From contig JANTUC010000012.1 of NCBI GenBank assembly GCA_026873275.1, forward strand, positions 1,446,001 to 1,510,000: DNA of 64,000 nt. The letters run 5' to 3'. A program made the translations under genes and the position numbers. The first letter of the stretch is position 1, and each line of letters starts with the position of its first letter. Below, one piece after another: positions 33,219 through 45,237 of this stretch. The notes beneath the pieces were generated by a model. That model did no database searches. It had not been told where the DNA came from and saw only the letters and a program-made list of their open reading frames with translations. The stretch comes from Pseudopithomyces maydicus (Eukaryota > Ascomycota > Dothideomycetes > Pleosporales > Didymosphaeriaceae).

Positions 33219-35132
33219 ATGAGCGACGCGAATACAAACATCCACCTCAAGCCCTCGGGCGCCAGCATGGCCGACTCGGAAAAGACCGCCGCCGTGAGCA
33301 AGGAGCCCTCCATCGCGGACTACGAGAAGACCACCGACACAGCTCCCTCCGAGCCGCAGACTGCACCAGGGACCGCCAATTCGAAGGAGCCCGCCGTCGT
33401 CGACGAGAGTGACGAGGTCGCGGAAGAGGACCCCGAGCACGAGTACCCCAAGGCATGGCGGCTCGGCGTCATTACCATCGCCCTCTGCTTGTCTGTCTTC
33501 TGCATGGCTCTGGTACGCATTACACGTCTCCGTCCCTGCATCCCCATCCCATGTATGCTGACCCGCACGCTAGGACAACACCATCATCGCGACGGCCATC
33601 CCCCGCATCACGGATCAGTTCAAGGCCCTGAATGACGTCGGGTGGTACGGCAGCGCGTATCTGCTCACCACGTGCGCGACGCAGCTCATCTACGGCAAAT
33701 TCTACACCTTCTACTCCATCAAGTGGGTGTATCTCTCCGCGCTGTTCATCTTCGAGGTCGGCTCCCTCATCTGCGGTGTTGCGCCCAACTCGACGGCGCT
33801 CATCATCGGTCGCGCGATTGCGGGTATCGGCTCCGCGGGTATCTTCAGCGGCGCCGTTCTGATCATCACCGTCTCGGTCCCGTTGCGCCAGCGCCCGGCG
33901 TACATGGGATTGGTCGGCGGCATGTACGGCATTGCGTCTGTCGCGGGCCCACTGTAAGTTCACATATGTCCCCACTTCTATCTACATGTACATGTACATG
34001 GACTACCTATGCATGTCCTTGGCTGGAGATCAAGCACCGACTAACAATGCTTAGCCTCGGCGGTGCCTTCACCGACCACCTCACGTGGCGCTGGTGCTTC
34101 TACATCAACCTGCCCATCGGCGCCGTGACGGCCGCCTTCATCATCCCCTTCTTCAACGTCAAGCGCCAGACGGCCAAGATCAACGCCACGTGGAAGGAGC
34201 AGGTCAAGAAGTTCGACCTCGAGGGCACCGCCCTGTTCCTCCCCGCCATCATCTGCCTGCTGCTCGCGCTGCAGTGGGGCGGCAGCAAGTACGAGTGGAA
34301 GTCCGGGCGCATCATCGCGCTGCTCGTCATCGCGGGCCTGCTCATCATCGGCTTCCTCGCCGTGCAGGTCTGGAAGCAGGAAGACGCGACGGTGCCCCCG
34401 CGCGTGTTCAAGAACCGCAACGTCTGGGGCTCCGCCTGGTTCGGCGCCATGCTGGGCGCCGCCTTCTTCGTAATGGTGTACTACCTCCCCATCTGGTTCC
34501 AGGCCATCAAGGGCGTCTCCGCCACAAAGTCCGGCATCATGAATCTGCCCGCCATCCTCGGCCTCGTCGTCATCTCCATGATCGCCGGCGGCGCCGTCAC
34601 CGCAATCGGGTACTACACGCCGTTCATGCTGCTCTCGTCGGTGCTCATGTCCATCGGCGCGGGCCTCCTCTCCACCTTCGAGACGGACACCAACTCGGCC
34701 AAGTGGATCGGGTACCAGTTCATCTTCGGGGCAGGCGTCGGCTTCGGCATGCAGCAGATGCTCGTCGCGGTGCAAACGGCGCTCCCGAAGAACGACATCC
34801 CCATCGGCACGGCCATCATGATGTTCTCGCAGACCCTCGGCGGCGCGCTCTTCATCTCGGTCGGCCAGAACGTCTTCACGAACCAGCTGATCCAGAACCT
34901 GAAGAGCGCGGTGCCGGACCTGAACCCGGGCATCGTGCTCGCGGTCGGCGCCACGGAGCTCAAGTCGCAGATCGAGGCGCGCTTCATCGGGGGCGTGCTG
35001 GCGGCGTACAACACGGCGCTGACGCAGACGTTCTACGTGTCGGTGGCGGCGGCGAGCATGTCCATTTTCGGCGCGGCGTTTGTCGAGTGGAAGAGCATGA
35101 AGGGGAAGGAGATTGTCATGGCGGCGGCGTAG
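33219..35132 (+). CDS. MFS 14-TM drug:H+ antiporter (DHA2) family, 583 aa
   Basis: Three exons, 33219-33512, 33574-33953 and 34055-35132, with a CTAAC branch-like site before the second acceptor. A roughly 80-residue acidic cytosolic N-terminus precedes TM1. Just after intron 1 comes DNTIIATAIPRITDQF, the typical DHA2 motif, and later GRAIAGIGSAGIFSGA (motif C-like region), WRWCFYINLPIG and GGSKYEWKSGRII, all standard for fungal 14-span efflux pumps. Such pumps export toxins, fungicides or secondary metabolites. No biosynthetic genes are adjacent, so a general efflux role is likelier than cluster self-protection. No frame break. Confidence 0.92.
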
Positions 35133-36747
35133 ACTCTCTCCTTCTTCTCCTCTTTCTTCTTCTTCGTCGTCGTCTTCTTCTTCTCAGGAATCCAAAAACA
35201 AAACAAAACAAAACGAATGAAATAAATCAAGAGAAAAGAAGGGCACGACGTATACTAACTACCCTTTCCACCCTTTCCCTAATAACACATACACACATAC
35301 ATTCACATATACATAACGACCCCCGCATAAGAGCCACTCAGCATTCATTGTACAGAGAGATTGTAATTCGAAAATACCCCCTCACGCAGCGCAAGCGCGT
35401 GGTTTCCTGTTTCTACTGATTTTCTTTTTTCTTCCCTCGTCTTGAGGTTGATTAGTGGGAGACTTATTGGATCGCAGCATTGCATGAACAGCGAGGCGTT
35501 TTTGTATTAGGTTGGGCGGTGATCGTGTAGAGTGAGAATTGTGGTGATGGTGGTGGTGGTGAAGCTCGTACCGTACGTGGCATAGAAAACGCAGCGAGCG
35601 GGTGCTTATCGCGCTGCGCTGCGCTGCATAGATATATGGATATATAATCTACATACACACATACTCTACTCTACTCCAAGATTGCATTAATCCGTCTGCT
35701 CTGAATTCCGCCGGCGGTTCGTGGAGAAAAGGGAGTGATGGGGCGTCTATTATCTAATTGTGTCACCTGAATCCCAACACCACCACCACCACCACCACCG
35801 ACGTCTCTCTCGGACCCGAAACCCAGTTACGACCCACACCACACCACATACATATGCAGGTTGTAAGTAATTTCAAATAGTGGTAGCGTTGCGGGACGGT
35901 AAAGGTTATGCAAACTTTGTGCAAGCGTGGTTTCGGAGGGCAGGGTGTGGGGGGCCGGTGGGGTTGGGGTTGTGGTTGTGGTTGGTTGGTTGGGATGGGT
36001 GAGTGTATTGGTTTGTTTGTTTCTTGGCAGGGGGAGAACGGGGGGAAAGTGCAGTGTAATGCAGTGAGGGGGTTGAGTTAATACGTGTAGGCAGGTGGAT
36101 GGGTTTGTATGTACGAGTGGGAGAATTGCGAAGGGTGGTGGTGGTGTGTGAGGGGAGGATTACCAGGGTGTGTAGGGGTGAAGGTAGATAGATAGATAGG
36201 CGTAGTTGCTGGGGAAGGATATATGTATGTGTATGTTAGTCTGGCTGTATGACGCTCTTCCAGTATGAGGTTTTGCTGTGATGTCGTATGAAAGATATTC
36301 TATTCGCGATGTGCCTAGACAGTCTTCTTCCGTGCTGGAGCAAGCAAAATATCTACGAAATTTCTCTTCCTCATCAATTTAGCGATGGAAAGATAATCAA
36401 GCCGATGATGCCAAAATTCTTTAAAATTGTAAAGTACCTTGACGTCGAAAAGGTCCATAACAAGCAGCTATTCTCTATCCACCCCCCAAGGCGAGATGTC
36501 ATGCATCTCCCCTTGCCCGTCCGCCACGCCCCTCCAGCGCACCGTCGACCCCGCGCTAGTCCTCCCCACCATCCCTGCAGAGCGGGGCTCACCTTCTCAC
36601 ATTCTGTGGCGTCAACTTCGCATTGGGCCTCACAAATCGGGCAGCCATTGCATACACAGACTACCTGTGGTTTAATAATTTTTTTCTCTTCTCCCCGCAC
36701 AAACCCAGCACGCTCTCGCTCTCGCTCCACCCCTAACTAAGCTCAAG
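35133..36747. other. Intergenic, no gene seen
   Basis: 1.6 kb of mixed low-complexity DNA, including a CAC/CCA triplet run near 35780-35800 and TG-rich stretches at 35940-36030. Short frames near 36288-36740 show no domain. It contains the MRI1 promoter. Confidence 0.5.
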
Positions 36748-37982
36748 ATGGTCCTCCAAGCAATCAAGTACTCGCGAGGCCAGCTGCAAATCCTCGACCA
36801 GCTCAAGCTCCCCCACGCCGAGGAATACGACCCCATCTACTCCAGCACCGACGCCTGGCATGCGATCAAGGAGATGCGCACCCGCGGCGCGCCCGCCATC
36901 GCCATCGTCGCCGCGCTCGCGCTCGCCGTCGAACTCTCCAACATGAAGGTGCCCGAGGCGGCCGAGGAGGTCAAGGTTTTCGCAACAGAGAAGCTCGACT
37001 ACCTGGTCACGAGCAGGCCGACGGCGGTCAACCTGGCGGATGCGAGCCGCAAGCTGAAAAGGACGCTGGAGGAGGCCGGGGCCAGGGAGGGCGCCACCGG
37101 GGACACCGTCAGGGAGGCGTATGTGCTGGCGGCGGAGCAGATGTTGGTGGATGATGTGAGTGATAATGAGAATATTGGGAGGTTTGGCGCCGAGTGGATC
37201 ATGAGGAATGCGCCGGCGGCGAGGAATGGGGCGGTTAGTATGGTGACGCATTGCAACACTGGGTGAGTTTGTATTCTTTCGGGCGCGATTGACTGGCTGT
37301 TGCTGATTGAACATGCAGTTCGCTTGCTACGGCTGGATATGGTACCGCGCTGGGTGTTATCCGCTCGCTGCACGCTGGGGGTAACCTGAAGCATGCGTTC
37401 TGCTCCGAGACGAGGCCGTACAACCAAGGCTCGCGGCTGACGGCCTTCGAGCTCGTGCACGACAAGATCCCCGCTACGCTGGTCACCGACTCGATGGCGG
37501 CCGCCCTCCTCCGCCTCAGGGGCGGCAGCGAAAACATCGCCGGCATCGTCGTAGGCGCCGACCGCGTGGCTGCCAACGGCGACACGGCGAACAAGATCGG
37601 AACCTACTCGCTGGCGATCCTGGCGCGGCACCACGGCGTCAAGTTCCTCGTTGCGGCGCCCCGGACGACCATCGACCTCGGTACAAAGTCGGGCGCTGAC
37701 ATCGTCATCGAGGAGCGGCCAGGGAAGGAGGTGACGCTTGTCAAGGGCCCGCGACACGACGGGGTGAATCTCGACTTGGCGGTTGTGGAGACGGTGAGCA
37801 TTGCTGCGAACGGGATCGGCGTGTGGAACCCTGCGTTCGATGTGACGCCGGCCGAGCTGATTGACGGCATCATCACGGAGGTGGGCGTGGTGGAGAAGGA
37901 CAGCGAAGGCGTGTTCCACCTGGATAAGGTGTTTGAAGAGAGTGGTTCAGACATCAAACCTTCCACCGTGGGTGGTATCTAG
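36748..37982 (+). CDS. MRI1: Methylthioribose-1-phosphate isomerase
   Basis: Two exons, 36748-37262 and 37319-37982, give 392 aa, the usual length. The enzyme converts 5-methylthioribose-1-phosphate to the ribulose form in the methionine salvage pathway and belongs to the eIF2B-alpha-like isomerases. The catalytic Cys169 is in MVTHCNTGSLATAGYGTALG, spanning the splice junction, and Asp253 in VVGADRVAANGDTANKIGTY. RGAPAIAIVAALALAVEL and TRPYNQGSRLTAFEL are also family motifs. Exact in-frame splicing across the active site supports the intron call. No frame break. It is convergent with a small minus-strand gene. Confidence 0.95.
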
Positions 37983-38256
37983 ATGACATACGAAAGAAAA
38001 AGAAATTTGAGGGCCAAGTGAGACAGCAGACCAACCGTCCTTGATGTCTGTTTTCGAGCTGCTGCCCACTTCTCTGCGCTCCCAGCGTGGAGCACGAAGG
38101 AGATGCGCGAACCAGTAATGCATACCCACCCCAACATACACGCAACGCTCGTAGATTGCCACAAGTGCCCCTCTATTCCCGAACGCCGTGACCAGGTCCC
38201 ATCCATCTATTTCCATGCTCGTGGCAGCGGTGGTGAGAAGAAGAAAGGTGCAACGT

Positions 38257-38541
38257 TCAAGCAGCAGGCTTGTCTTCGTCCGGCTGAGACGACCCGGAGG
38301 GGTCGGTTGCGACTGTCGGCTCTTCTCCTCCTCCTCGGCCTTCGCAAGCATCTCTTCGATCTTCTTCTCCAGCGAGTCGAGGTGGTTCTCCAAGGCCGTC
38401 GCTGTGCTTTCCCCGCGTGCCAACTCTTTGAAGGCCTGCTGGTGATGAGCCGCCGTTTCAACAGGAACAGGACACGACGCCACAAACCTGGGCCAGGTCG
38501 GCCTCGACCGGCTCGCCAGTGCTGCCGTTCTGGCGGGACAT
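38257..38541 (-). CDS. Small acidic coiled-coil protein, about 78 aa (frame uncertain)
   Basis: Exon 1 (38541-38488) encodes MSRQNGSTGEPVEADLAQ. A 49-base GTTTGT...CACCAG intron follows, then exon 2 from 38438: QAFKELARGESTATALENHL, then a predicted coiled coil (DSLEKKIEEMLAKAEEEE). As written, the frame runs on antisense into the MRI1 3' end (stop near 37947). One missing base in the GAG run (~38330-38340) would give a short acidic tail ending QPDEDKPAA at 38257, which looks far more natural. I know no function; it resembles small conserved fungal hypothetical proteins. The start lies 286 bases from the PAN1 start on the other strand, so the two probably share a promoter. Confidence 0.6.
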
Positions 38542-38827
38542 GTCTAATGCGGGATTGTGTTTGTATGAATTGTGTAGGAGGGGCGAGCTGCGCGTCCACT
38601 GTGGCGCTGAGGGGAGCTCGAGCCAATGATGGGATGACGAAGCTCTAGCGCGAAGCTGCTGCACCCAGTTGCCGGTGCTGCGTGCACCAAGCACACGGCT
38701 CAGAGAGTGCGACCTGTCTCCTTCCACCCCCGACCGTTCCCTCGCCTGCGGACCTCTATTCCTACCTCACACGTGCCCATGCGAGACTCTCGCTGAGCTT
38801 CCTCGACACTGCGCTCGCTCCACCACC

Positions 38828-41800
38828 ATGTTCTCCGGGTCCAACTCGTACTTAGGGGTGGGAACAGCGCCCGACCTGGGCAGCAGCCGCCGCAGCAGTA
38901 TGGCCAGCAGCAGCAGCAGCAGCAGCAATACCAGCAGCCCGGCGGTTTCCAGGGCGGCCTCGCACCGCAGCCCACTGGCTTCCCGGGAGGCCAGCTGCAG
39001 CCGCAGTTTACAGGCTTTCCGGGCCAGCCGCAGGGCTTCCAGCAGGCTCCCCAGCAGCAGCCCCAGTTCACGGGCTACCCAGGGCAGCAGGGCCAGCAAT
39101 TCCAGCAGGCTCCCCAGCAGCAGCCTTTCCAGACCGGCGCACCGCCTGCGCAGCAAGCCCCTCCTGCCCAGCCCCAGCGGCCCCAGCCCACTGGCATGAC
39201 CTCCGCCCAGATGGCCGATTCCTTCAGGTCCCCGGGCGCGTCGCAGCAAGCCCCGCCTCCGGTCCCTGCGAAGACGAACAAGATCCCGAACATCAGATTG
39301 TCGTTCATCACGGCCCAGGACCAGGCCAAGTTCGAGCAGCTGTTCAAGTCGGCCGTGGGCACCGCGCAGGCCATGTCAGGAGACCAGGCTCGCGACCTGC
39401 TGCTTCGCTCCAAGCTCCCTGGAGACTCCCTGTCGCACATCTGGTAGGAGTTGCTACTACGGCATGCTTGATCAATTGCTAAGAGTCCGCAGGACACTTT
39501 CGAGATACCACCAAATCCGGCCAGCTCCTCTTCCCCGAATTCGCCCTCGCCATGTATCTGTGTAACCTCAGGTTGACTGGCAAGGACCTCCCGAACGCAC
39601 TGCCGGACCGCGTCAAGAACGAAGTTTCGAGCATGGTGGATATAATCTCTTTTGGCGTGGCTGACGACCAACCGGGACGCTCGACTCCGGCGAGCAATGC
39701 CCCGAAGTTCGATGAGCCGCTGAGCCAGAGCTCCCAGAACGTGCCGACGATACAGCAGCCCCAGCCGCAGCAATCCAACAGCCAGCTGTTGACGACGCTC
39801 GTGTCCCAACCAACTGGATTTGGACAAGGCGGAATTCAGGCCCAGCCGACCGGCTTTGGACAGGGCATGGGCGGTGGGTATACAGGTCCCCGTCCCCCCA
39901 TGCCCCCGATGCCCACCGGTTTTGGAGGAGGCCTGAATCCCCAACCCACAGGCTTGGTTCCCCAGCAAACTGGTTTCCCTCAACTGAACGCACAGCCGAC
40001 AGGAGCTCCAGGCCAATGGGGTCTGGTCAACAACCCCACCACAGGCCTGCCAAACATTGAAGCTCTTGCCCAGCGCATGATGCCGCAGACAGGCCGAGAG
40101 GCCGGTACTAATTACACCACCACTGGACTGAGCGGAAACGCAACCATTCCATGGTCCATCACCAAAGGCGAGAAGAAGCTTTATGATGACACCTTCAAGG
40201 CATGGGATGGCCTCGGCAAGGGGTACATCAGCGGCGAACAAGCTCTCGAGATCTTTGGCCAAAGTGGACTGGCGAAACCCGACCTGGAACGCATTTGGAC
40301 TCTGGCCGATTCCGCTGATCGCGGCCGTCTGAACTTGGATGAATTTGCGGTGGCTATGCATCTTATCTACCGCAAGCTCAACGGATACCCTGTACCAAAC
40401 CGTCTTCCGCCGGAGTTGATCCCGCCTTCTACCCGCAACATCAATGCTTCAATTGGCGCAATGAAGTCATTGCTATCTCGTGATGCCGAGGAGAGGAAGA
40501 ATACTGGTGCGTTCCTGCAGCCCCAGAAGACCGGTGTCAGCTATCTCAAATCCCACTCCTTCCGTGCAGGCAGCCCGGCTGCAGCTGGACGCAAGGATGC
40601 GACTGTTTTCCGCAATAATGACGATAACATGGGATATCGCTCGAGCGCACGCCACCGCGTTGGTGCCGGTGGTCGTTCTCCTTCCCCAGCAACTCCATCC
40701 TCCCCCGGATCGGAGCGTTCTGATCCAGAATACACTCTCGACCAACTGAAGAAGTTGGTGAGAGAGAAGCAAATCTTGCTTGACGCTGTGGATATCCGCG
40801 ATGAAAACGCCGCCGACGAAGACGATGCACTGGATCGCAGGGATCGACGAGATGCAGACGATCTGTACCGTCGCATTCGAAGAGTACAAGAGGATATCGA
40901 TGCACACCCTCAAGCCGCCATGAGGGGTAACGATTCTGATGCCGAGCGCCGCGCTCTGAAGCGTCAGCTCCAGAACCTGACGGATCGTTTGCCTGAACTC
41001 GCCTCGAACGTGCGTCGTACAGAGCGTGAGATTGCGGATGCCCAGATGGAGCTTTTCAGACTCAAGGACGCAAAAGCACACCCTGGCTCTGCCTCAACCA
41101 TCGTAGGCACTGGTCCAGGAGGTTCGGTTACTGAGTCCGACCGCTTGAAGGCTCGCGCGAAGGCTATGATGCAAGCGCGCTCTGCGGCCCTGACCGGAAA
41201 GCCTGTGCCTACTACCGGCGATGATTCTGGTGCAGCTGCCGAGCGCTTGGAGAAGGAGAGTTCTCGAATTCGTTCCGAGCGCGAAAACAACGAACGAATG
41301 ATTCGTGATGTAGAAGACAGCGTGCGGGAATATACCCAAGGCTTGGAGGCCAGTCTTAAGGAGGGCGGACATGACAACACGAGCGAACACGAACGTCGTC
41401 GCTGGGAAGATGCATTGGGTGTGGAAGACGAGGTTAAGGATTTCATCTTCGATCTTCAGCGAAGCAGCCGTACCTCTCGCGTGAGGAAGGAAGATTCGTC
41501 ACGCCACCAAACTTCTCGTGAGGAAGCCAGGGAGCCTGCATCTTCGTCTCGCTATGAAAGCCCGGCACGCAGCGCAGAGCCAACACCCCGACCCTCTTCG
41601 ACTACCTCTGGAGGTGCCTCGTCTTACAAGACCCCCGAGGAACGTGCGGCCTTCATCAAGCAACAAGCCGAGGCACGCATGGCAGAGAGATTGGCTGCGC
41701 TTGGATTACGTCCTCCAGTCAAGGGTGGAGAGACTCCACAGCAGCGCCAAGACCGAGAGAAGAAGGAAATGGAGGAGAAGCGCCGGAAGGCGGAAGAGGA

Positions 41801-43157
41801 AGACGCGAAGCGTGAGGACGAGAGGCAGAGACGCTTGCAAGACGAGTCCATTGCACCCCCAGTTGCAGCAAAGGCTGCCGGAAAGAAGCCGCCACCACCG
41901 CCTGCTCAAAGGAAACACAAGCCCGAGCAGCATGAAGCTGAAGTGAAGAGGGCCGAGCAGGATGCGCTGCGGGAGCAACAGGAGGCTGAGCAAGCTGAGC
42001 GTCACCACGCAGAGTAAGTTCTAATTTGTGATACATTCTATGTATGTGTGCTAATGTGTCGCAGAGATGAAGAGCGCCGACAGGAGCAAGAGCTGGCTCA
42101 ACAAGAACAGGAAGCCGAGGCAAGGTTGCGGGCAATGCAAGAGCAAGTCGAGCAAGGCAAGCTCAAGAAGGCAGAGCAAAAGAAGCAGAAAGAGGCGGCC
42201 AAGCGTGAAGCCAAGGAGAAGGAGGCTCAGCTTACAGCACAGCGTCGCAAATTGGAAGAAATCCGCGAACGTGAGCGCCAGTTGCAGCTACAGCTCCAGA
42301 GCCTCGATGACGAGGACTCTTCCTCTGACGACGAAGGCCCTCAAAACATCACTCCTAACGACACGACACCAACCGCTAGCCAGGAGCTCCCTCGCGACAC
42401 CACGTCGCCACCGGCACCTCCGCCCGCCCCGCCAATGCCCCAGATCGTCCCTCCGATCCCCCAAACCAGCACTCCGCCCTCCACCGTCGCCAGCCCACCC
42501 ACCTCCTCACTAACAAGCCCGCACCCCGCCCACGGCGACAGCGAAACCAAAAACCCCTTCCTCAAGAAAATGCAACTCTCCTCCCAAGACAACCACGCCT
42601 CGACCCCTCCCCCCTCCCAAGCACAACCAGCGAAGTCTCAACAAACCCCTTCCACCGCCTCACCCAGGAAAACGCAAACAAAGCCGCCTTCCCAGAGCCC
42701 GCAGCCCCCGCACGCACCCGCGGCCGCCAGGAAGAAGACGACTGGTCCGTCGTCGACTCGGACGATTCCTCATCCGACGACGAGGACGGTCCCCCCAGGG
42801 CGGCGCAAAGCAACTCGCCTCCCTCCTCTTCGGCACCATGGCGCCCCCGCGCCCGCTGTCCTCCATGGACAACAAGAGCGAGCGCGCGGATAGCCCCGCC
42901 GTTGCACCTTCGGCAGGCATTCCTCCGCCGCCGCCGCCTATGCCGAGTGGTGGTGCGCCGCCGCCGCCTCCGGGGCCGCCGCCTCCTCCTGCGGGGGGCC
43001 ACCGCCGCCGCCGCCGCCGGGCGGGGCGCCGTTTAGACCGCCTGGGGGAGCGGCGGATAGGGGCGCGTTGTTGGGGCAGATTCAGGCGGGGAAGGGGCTG
43101 AGGAAGGTGGAGACGAAGGATAGAAGTACGGCGTCGACGGCGGGGAGGGTGTTGTGA
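38828..43157 (+). CDS. PAN1: Pan1, EH-domain endocytic actin regulator, about 1,410 aa (several frame breaks)
   Basis: Exons 38828-39443, 39493-42013 and 42065-43157. Pan1 is the scaffold of the Pan1-Sla1-End3 coat that activates Arp2/3 during endocytosis. In order: a Gln-rich start with PQ-TGF repeats; EH domain 1 (IRLSFITAQDQAKFEQLF... to YLCNLRLTGKDLP); more QPTGFG repeats; EH domain 2 (GEKKLYDDTFKAWDGLGKG to AMHLIYRKLNGYP); long coiled coils; a Glu/Lys-rich segment; a proline-rich region; and a C-terminal WH2 motif (LLGQIQAGKGLRKVETKD). Five single-base frame corrections are needed: 38855-38862, ~39500 (one extra), 42609-42650, C6 42791-42796 and G6 42993-42998. The conserved protein across every break argues for assembly errors. 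Confidence 0.9.
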
Positions 43158-44551
43158 GGTGGTGGATGGATGGATGGATGGATAGATGGGAGGTTGATGT
43201 ATGTGTGTGCGTGTGTGAAGGGGTGATGGGGAGGAAGGTGGTGAAGGTCGAGTTGGGGCGAGGGATGGTGTTGTAAGGGTGGAGGGAGAGGGAGAGAGGG
43301 GGTGTTAATGTGATTTGGGTTGAAGGAGGGAGGGGTTTTGGATGGATGGATGGATGGGTGGATGGATGGATGGCTGTATAAATAAGATGGGCCCCGGGGA
43401 AAGGGGGAATTTTTGTGGATAGATTGACTGATTGATTGATTTGCAATGCATGTTGTATATTGAGGTTTCAGTGGTATATATTATAAGTGGACGTGGATGA
43501 ATGTATGTATGTATGTATGAATTATCTACATGTATTATAAGATGGCATAATACATACATACTACATGTATATGCAAAACAAACCAATCTCCAAGCACGTA
43601 TACACTTACCTACTACCTATCACCCCGAGGCCGCCGACCTCCGCGTTTGCGCCTGTCGTGGATCATTGTAATACCTGTAAACGTTTACACTAGCGTTTGT
43701 ACGTCAAGGTTCAGAACAAACAATGCGGCGGTAGTTCGGTGATCCGTGCGCGGCGCTAATGCGGCCGCAGGCGGATATAGACTACTACATCAATCCATCT
43801 TCACCTCTCACCTCACGAACCACCGCTGTCGAGTCCCGCCACCCACAACCCCCTCTGGTGATTCCACGCAAGGAATTCCCGGCCCACGAATACGAAGCCC
43901 CTCACTGTCGAGTCGTGAGGATCGACGTACAAAGTCGAACCGCCGGTTGTCGAGTTATACACACAGCGGTGTTATATAGCCCAGGAACAGCGCAGTGTCG
44001 TGCGGACTGGACGCGCGTACATACCATACATATTTGTGAAAGAAAGAGTTGAGAGGTTGCAATTATGAACGCACCGGATAGGTATGTTCACCGCTTCCCT
44101 AGTGCTCATGCGTGGTAGATAGGTAGGCTTGGTTACCTGGCTGGCTGGCTGGCTGGCTGGCGGCGATGAGCTCGGAGTAAACAGCGCGGTGCGATCGAGC
44201 AAGCGAGAGGGTGAACGGGCGTGAGAGAGGTGACGAAAGATAAGAGGGTGCGGCGCTTCACGGTGCGCGGGTGCGGAGGGCGGGGTGAATGGTGAAGGCG
44301 CGGTGAATGGGGAGAGCGGTGCGGTGAAGGTGAGTGTGATGCTGCGCGGTGAAGCTGGCTCTAATTGCCCAAGCAACCAGCGATAGAGGTCCTGCGGCGC
44401 GCAAGTATATATTGCGTGAGCCCCAGCTGTAACTTCGCCCGCGCGCCACCTCTCACCTGCAACCACACCGGCTGCAACCACCCACCGCTGCACCCACTTC
44501 TCTACCACAACCACTCCCGCACGCACCCTTCCACTTGCAACGCACTCAACC
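43158..44551. other. Intergenic with GGAT and GGCT repeats
   Basis: No gene is supported. GGAT/GATG repeats occur at 43165-43190 and 43334-43375, ATGT repeats near 43500 and (GGCT)6 at 44138-44162. The last part is the RPB11 promoter. Confidence 0.55.
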
Positions 44552-45237
44552 ATGGCCGCACCCTCGCGCCCCTCCAGCCCCGCTTCCACCCAGCCGCCCG
44601 CAGCTAGCTCTGTAAGCCGTCCCAACTCTCCGCAGCCAGCCATGGACAAGCCTACCTTCTTCCGAAGCATCTGGGCGGAGCAGCGTAGTCAAGTTCAGAA
44701 TAACCCTGATCATAGGTTCGAGCTTTTCATCCTCGACCCGGGCGAGAAGAAGATTGAGACCAAGGAGGAGACCAGTACGTTTTTCCCTTTACCCTCTTCC
44801 ACTCACAGTCTACATCCCAGCTATCTCCCACCCTTTAACTCCCCTCCGCTCTTCATCATCCGCAGTCTGCATCCTACGTTATACCTTGACACGTACTAAC
44901 ATGTTTCACTTTGCTTGCAGAGGTCCCCAACACCCAAATCTTCACCTTCAACAAAGAGGACCACACCCTCGGCAACCTCATCTCCCAGCGCCTCCTCAAG
45001 TACCCGCACGTCACGTTCGCAGCCTACAAGGTCCCGCACCCGCTGTTCGCCACCTTCGACCTGCGCGTCACCACCGATGGCAGCGTCACCCCCAAGGACG
45101 CCGTCGTCATGTGCTGCAAGGACGTCATCGCCGACTTGAGCAAGGTCTCCCTCAGCTTCCAGCAGGAGTGGATGAGCCAGAAGATCATCGCAGAGGGTCA
45201 GCGCGATGCCGAGGTTCGGGATCAGGGCGGTTACTAG
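44552..45237 (+). CDS. RPB11: RNA polymerase II subunit Rpb11
   Basis: Two exons, 44552-44774 and 44921-45237, 179 aa. The core (RFELFILDPGEKKIETKEE, IFTFNKEDHTLGNLISQRLL, FAAYKVPHPLFATFDLRV, TDGSVTPKDAV) is Rpb11, the alpha-like subunit that pairs with Rpb3 to start Pol II assembly. Exon joining gives EETKVPNTQIF with correct phase. Yeast Rpb11 begins almost at the RFELF motif, so the first ~55 residues here, rich in Ser/Pro and with a second Met in AMDKPTFF, form an N-terminal extension. The real start may be that inner Met or another upstream exon structure. No frame break. A minisatellite lies just after the stop. Confidence 0.9.

Noticed and set aside
34041..34775. 244-aa minus-strand frame in the DHA2 transporter
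   Set aside because: Antisense shadow of the transporter's third exon.
36999..37919. 306-aa minus-strand open frame opposite MRI1
   Set aside because: Fully antisense to a well-identified enzyme; low-complexity His/Arg/Asp content typical of a shadow frame.
39075..40361. 428-aa minus-strand open frame opposite PAN1
   Set aside because: Antisense shadow of a GC-rich, Gln/Pro-rich coding exon; no domain, and the plus strand clearly encodes the EH domains.
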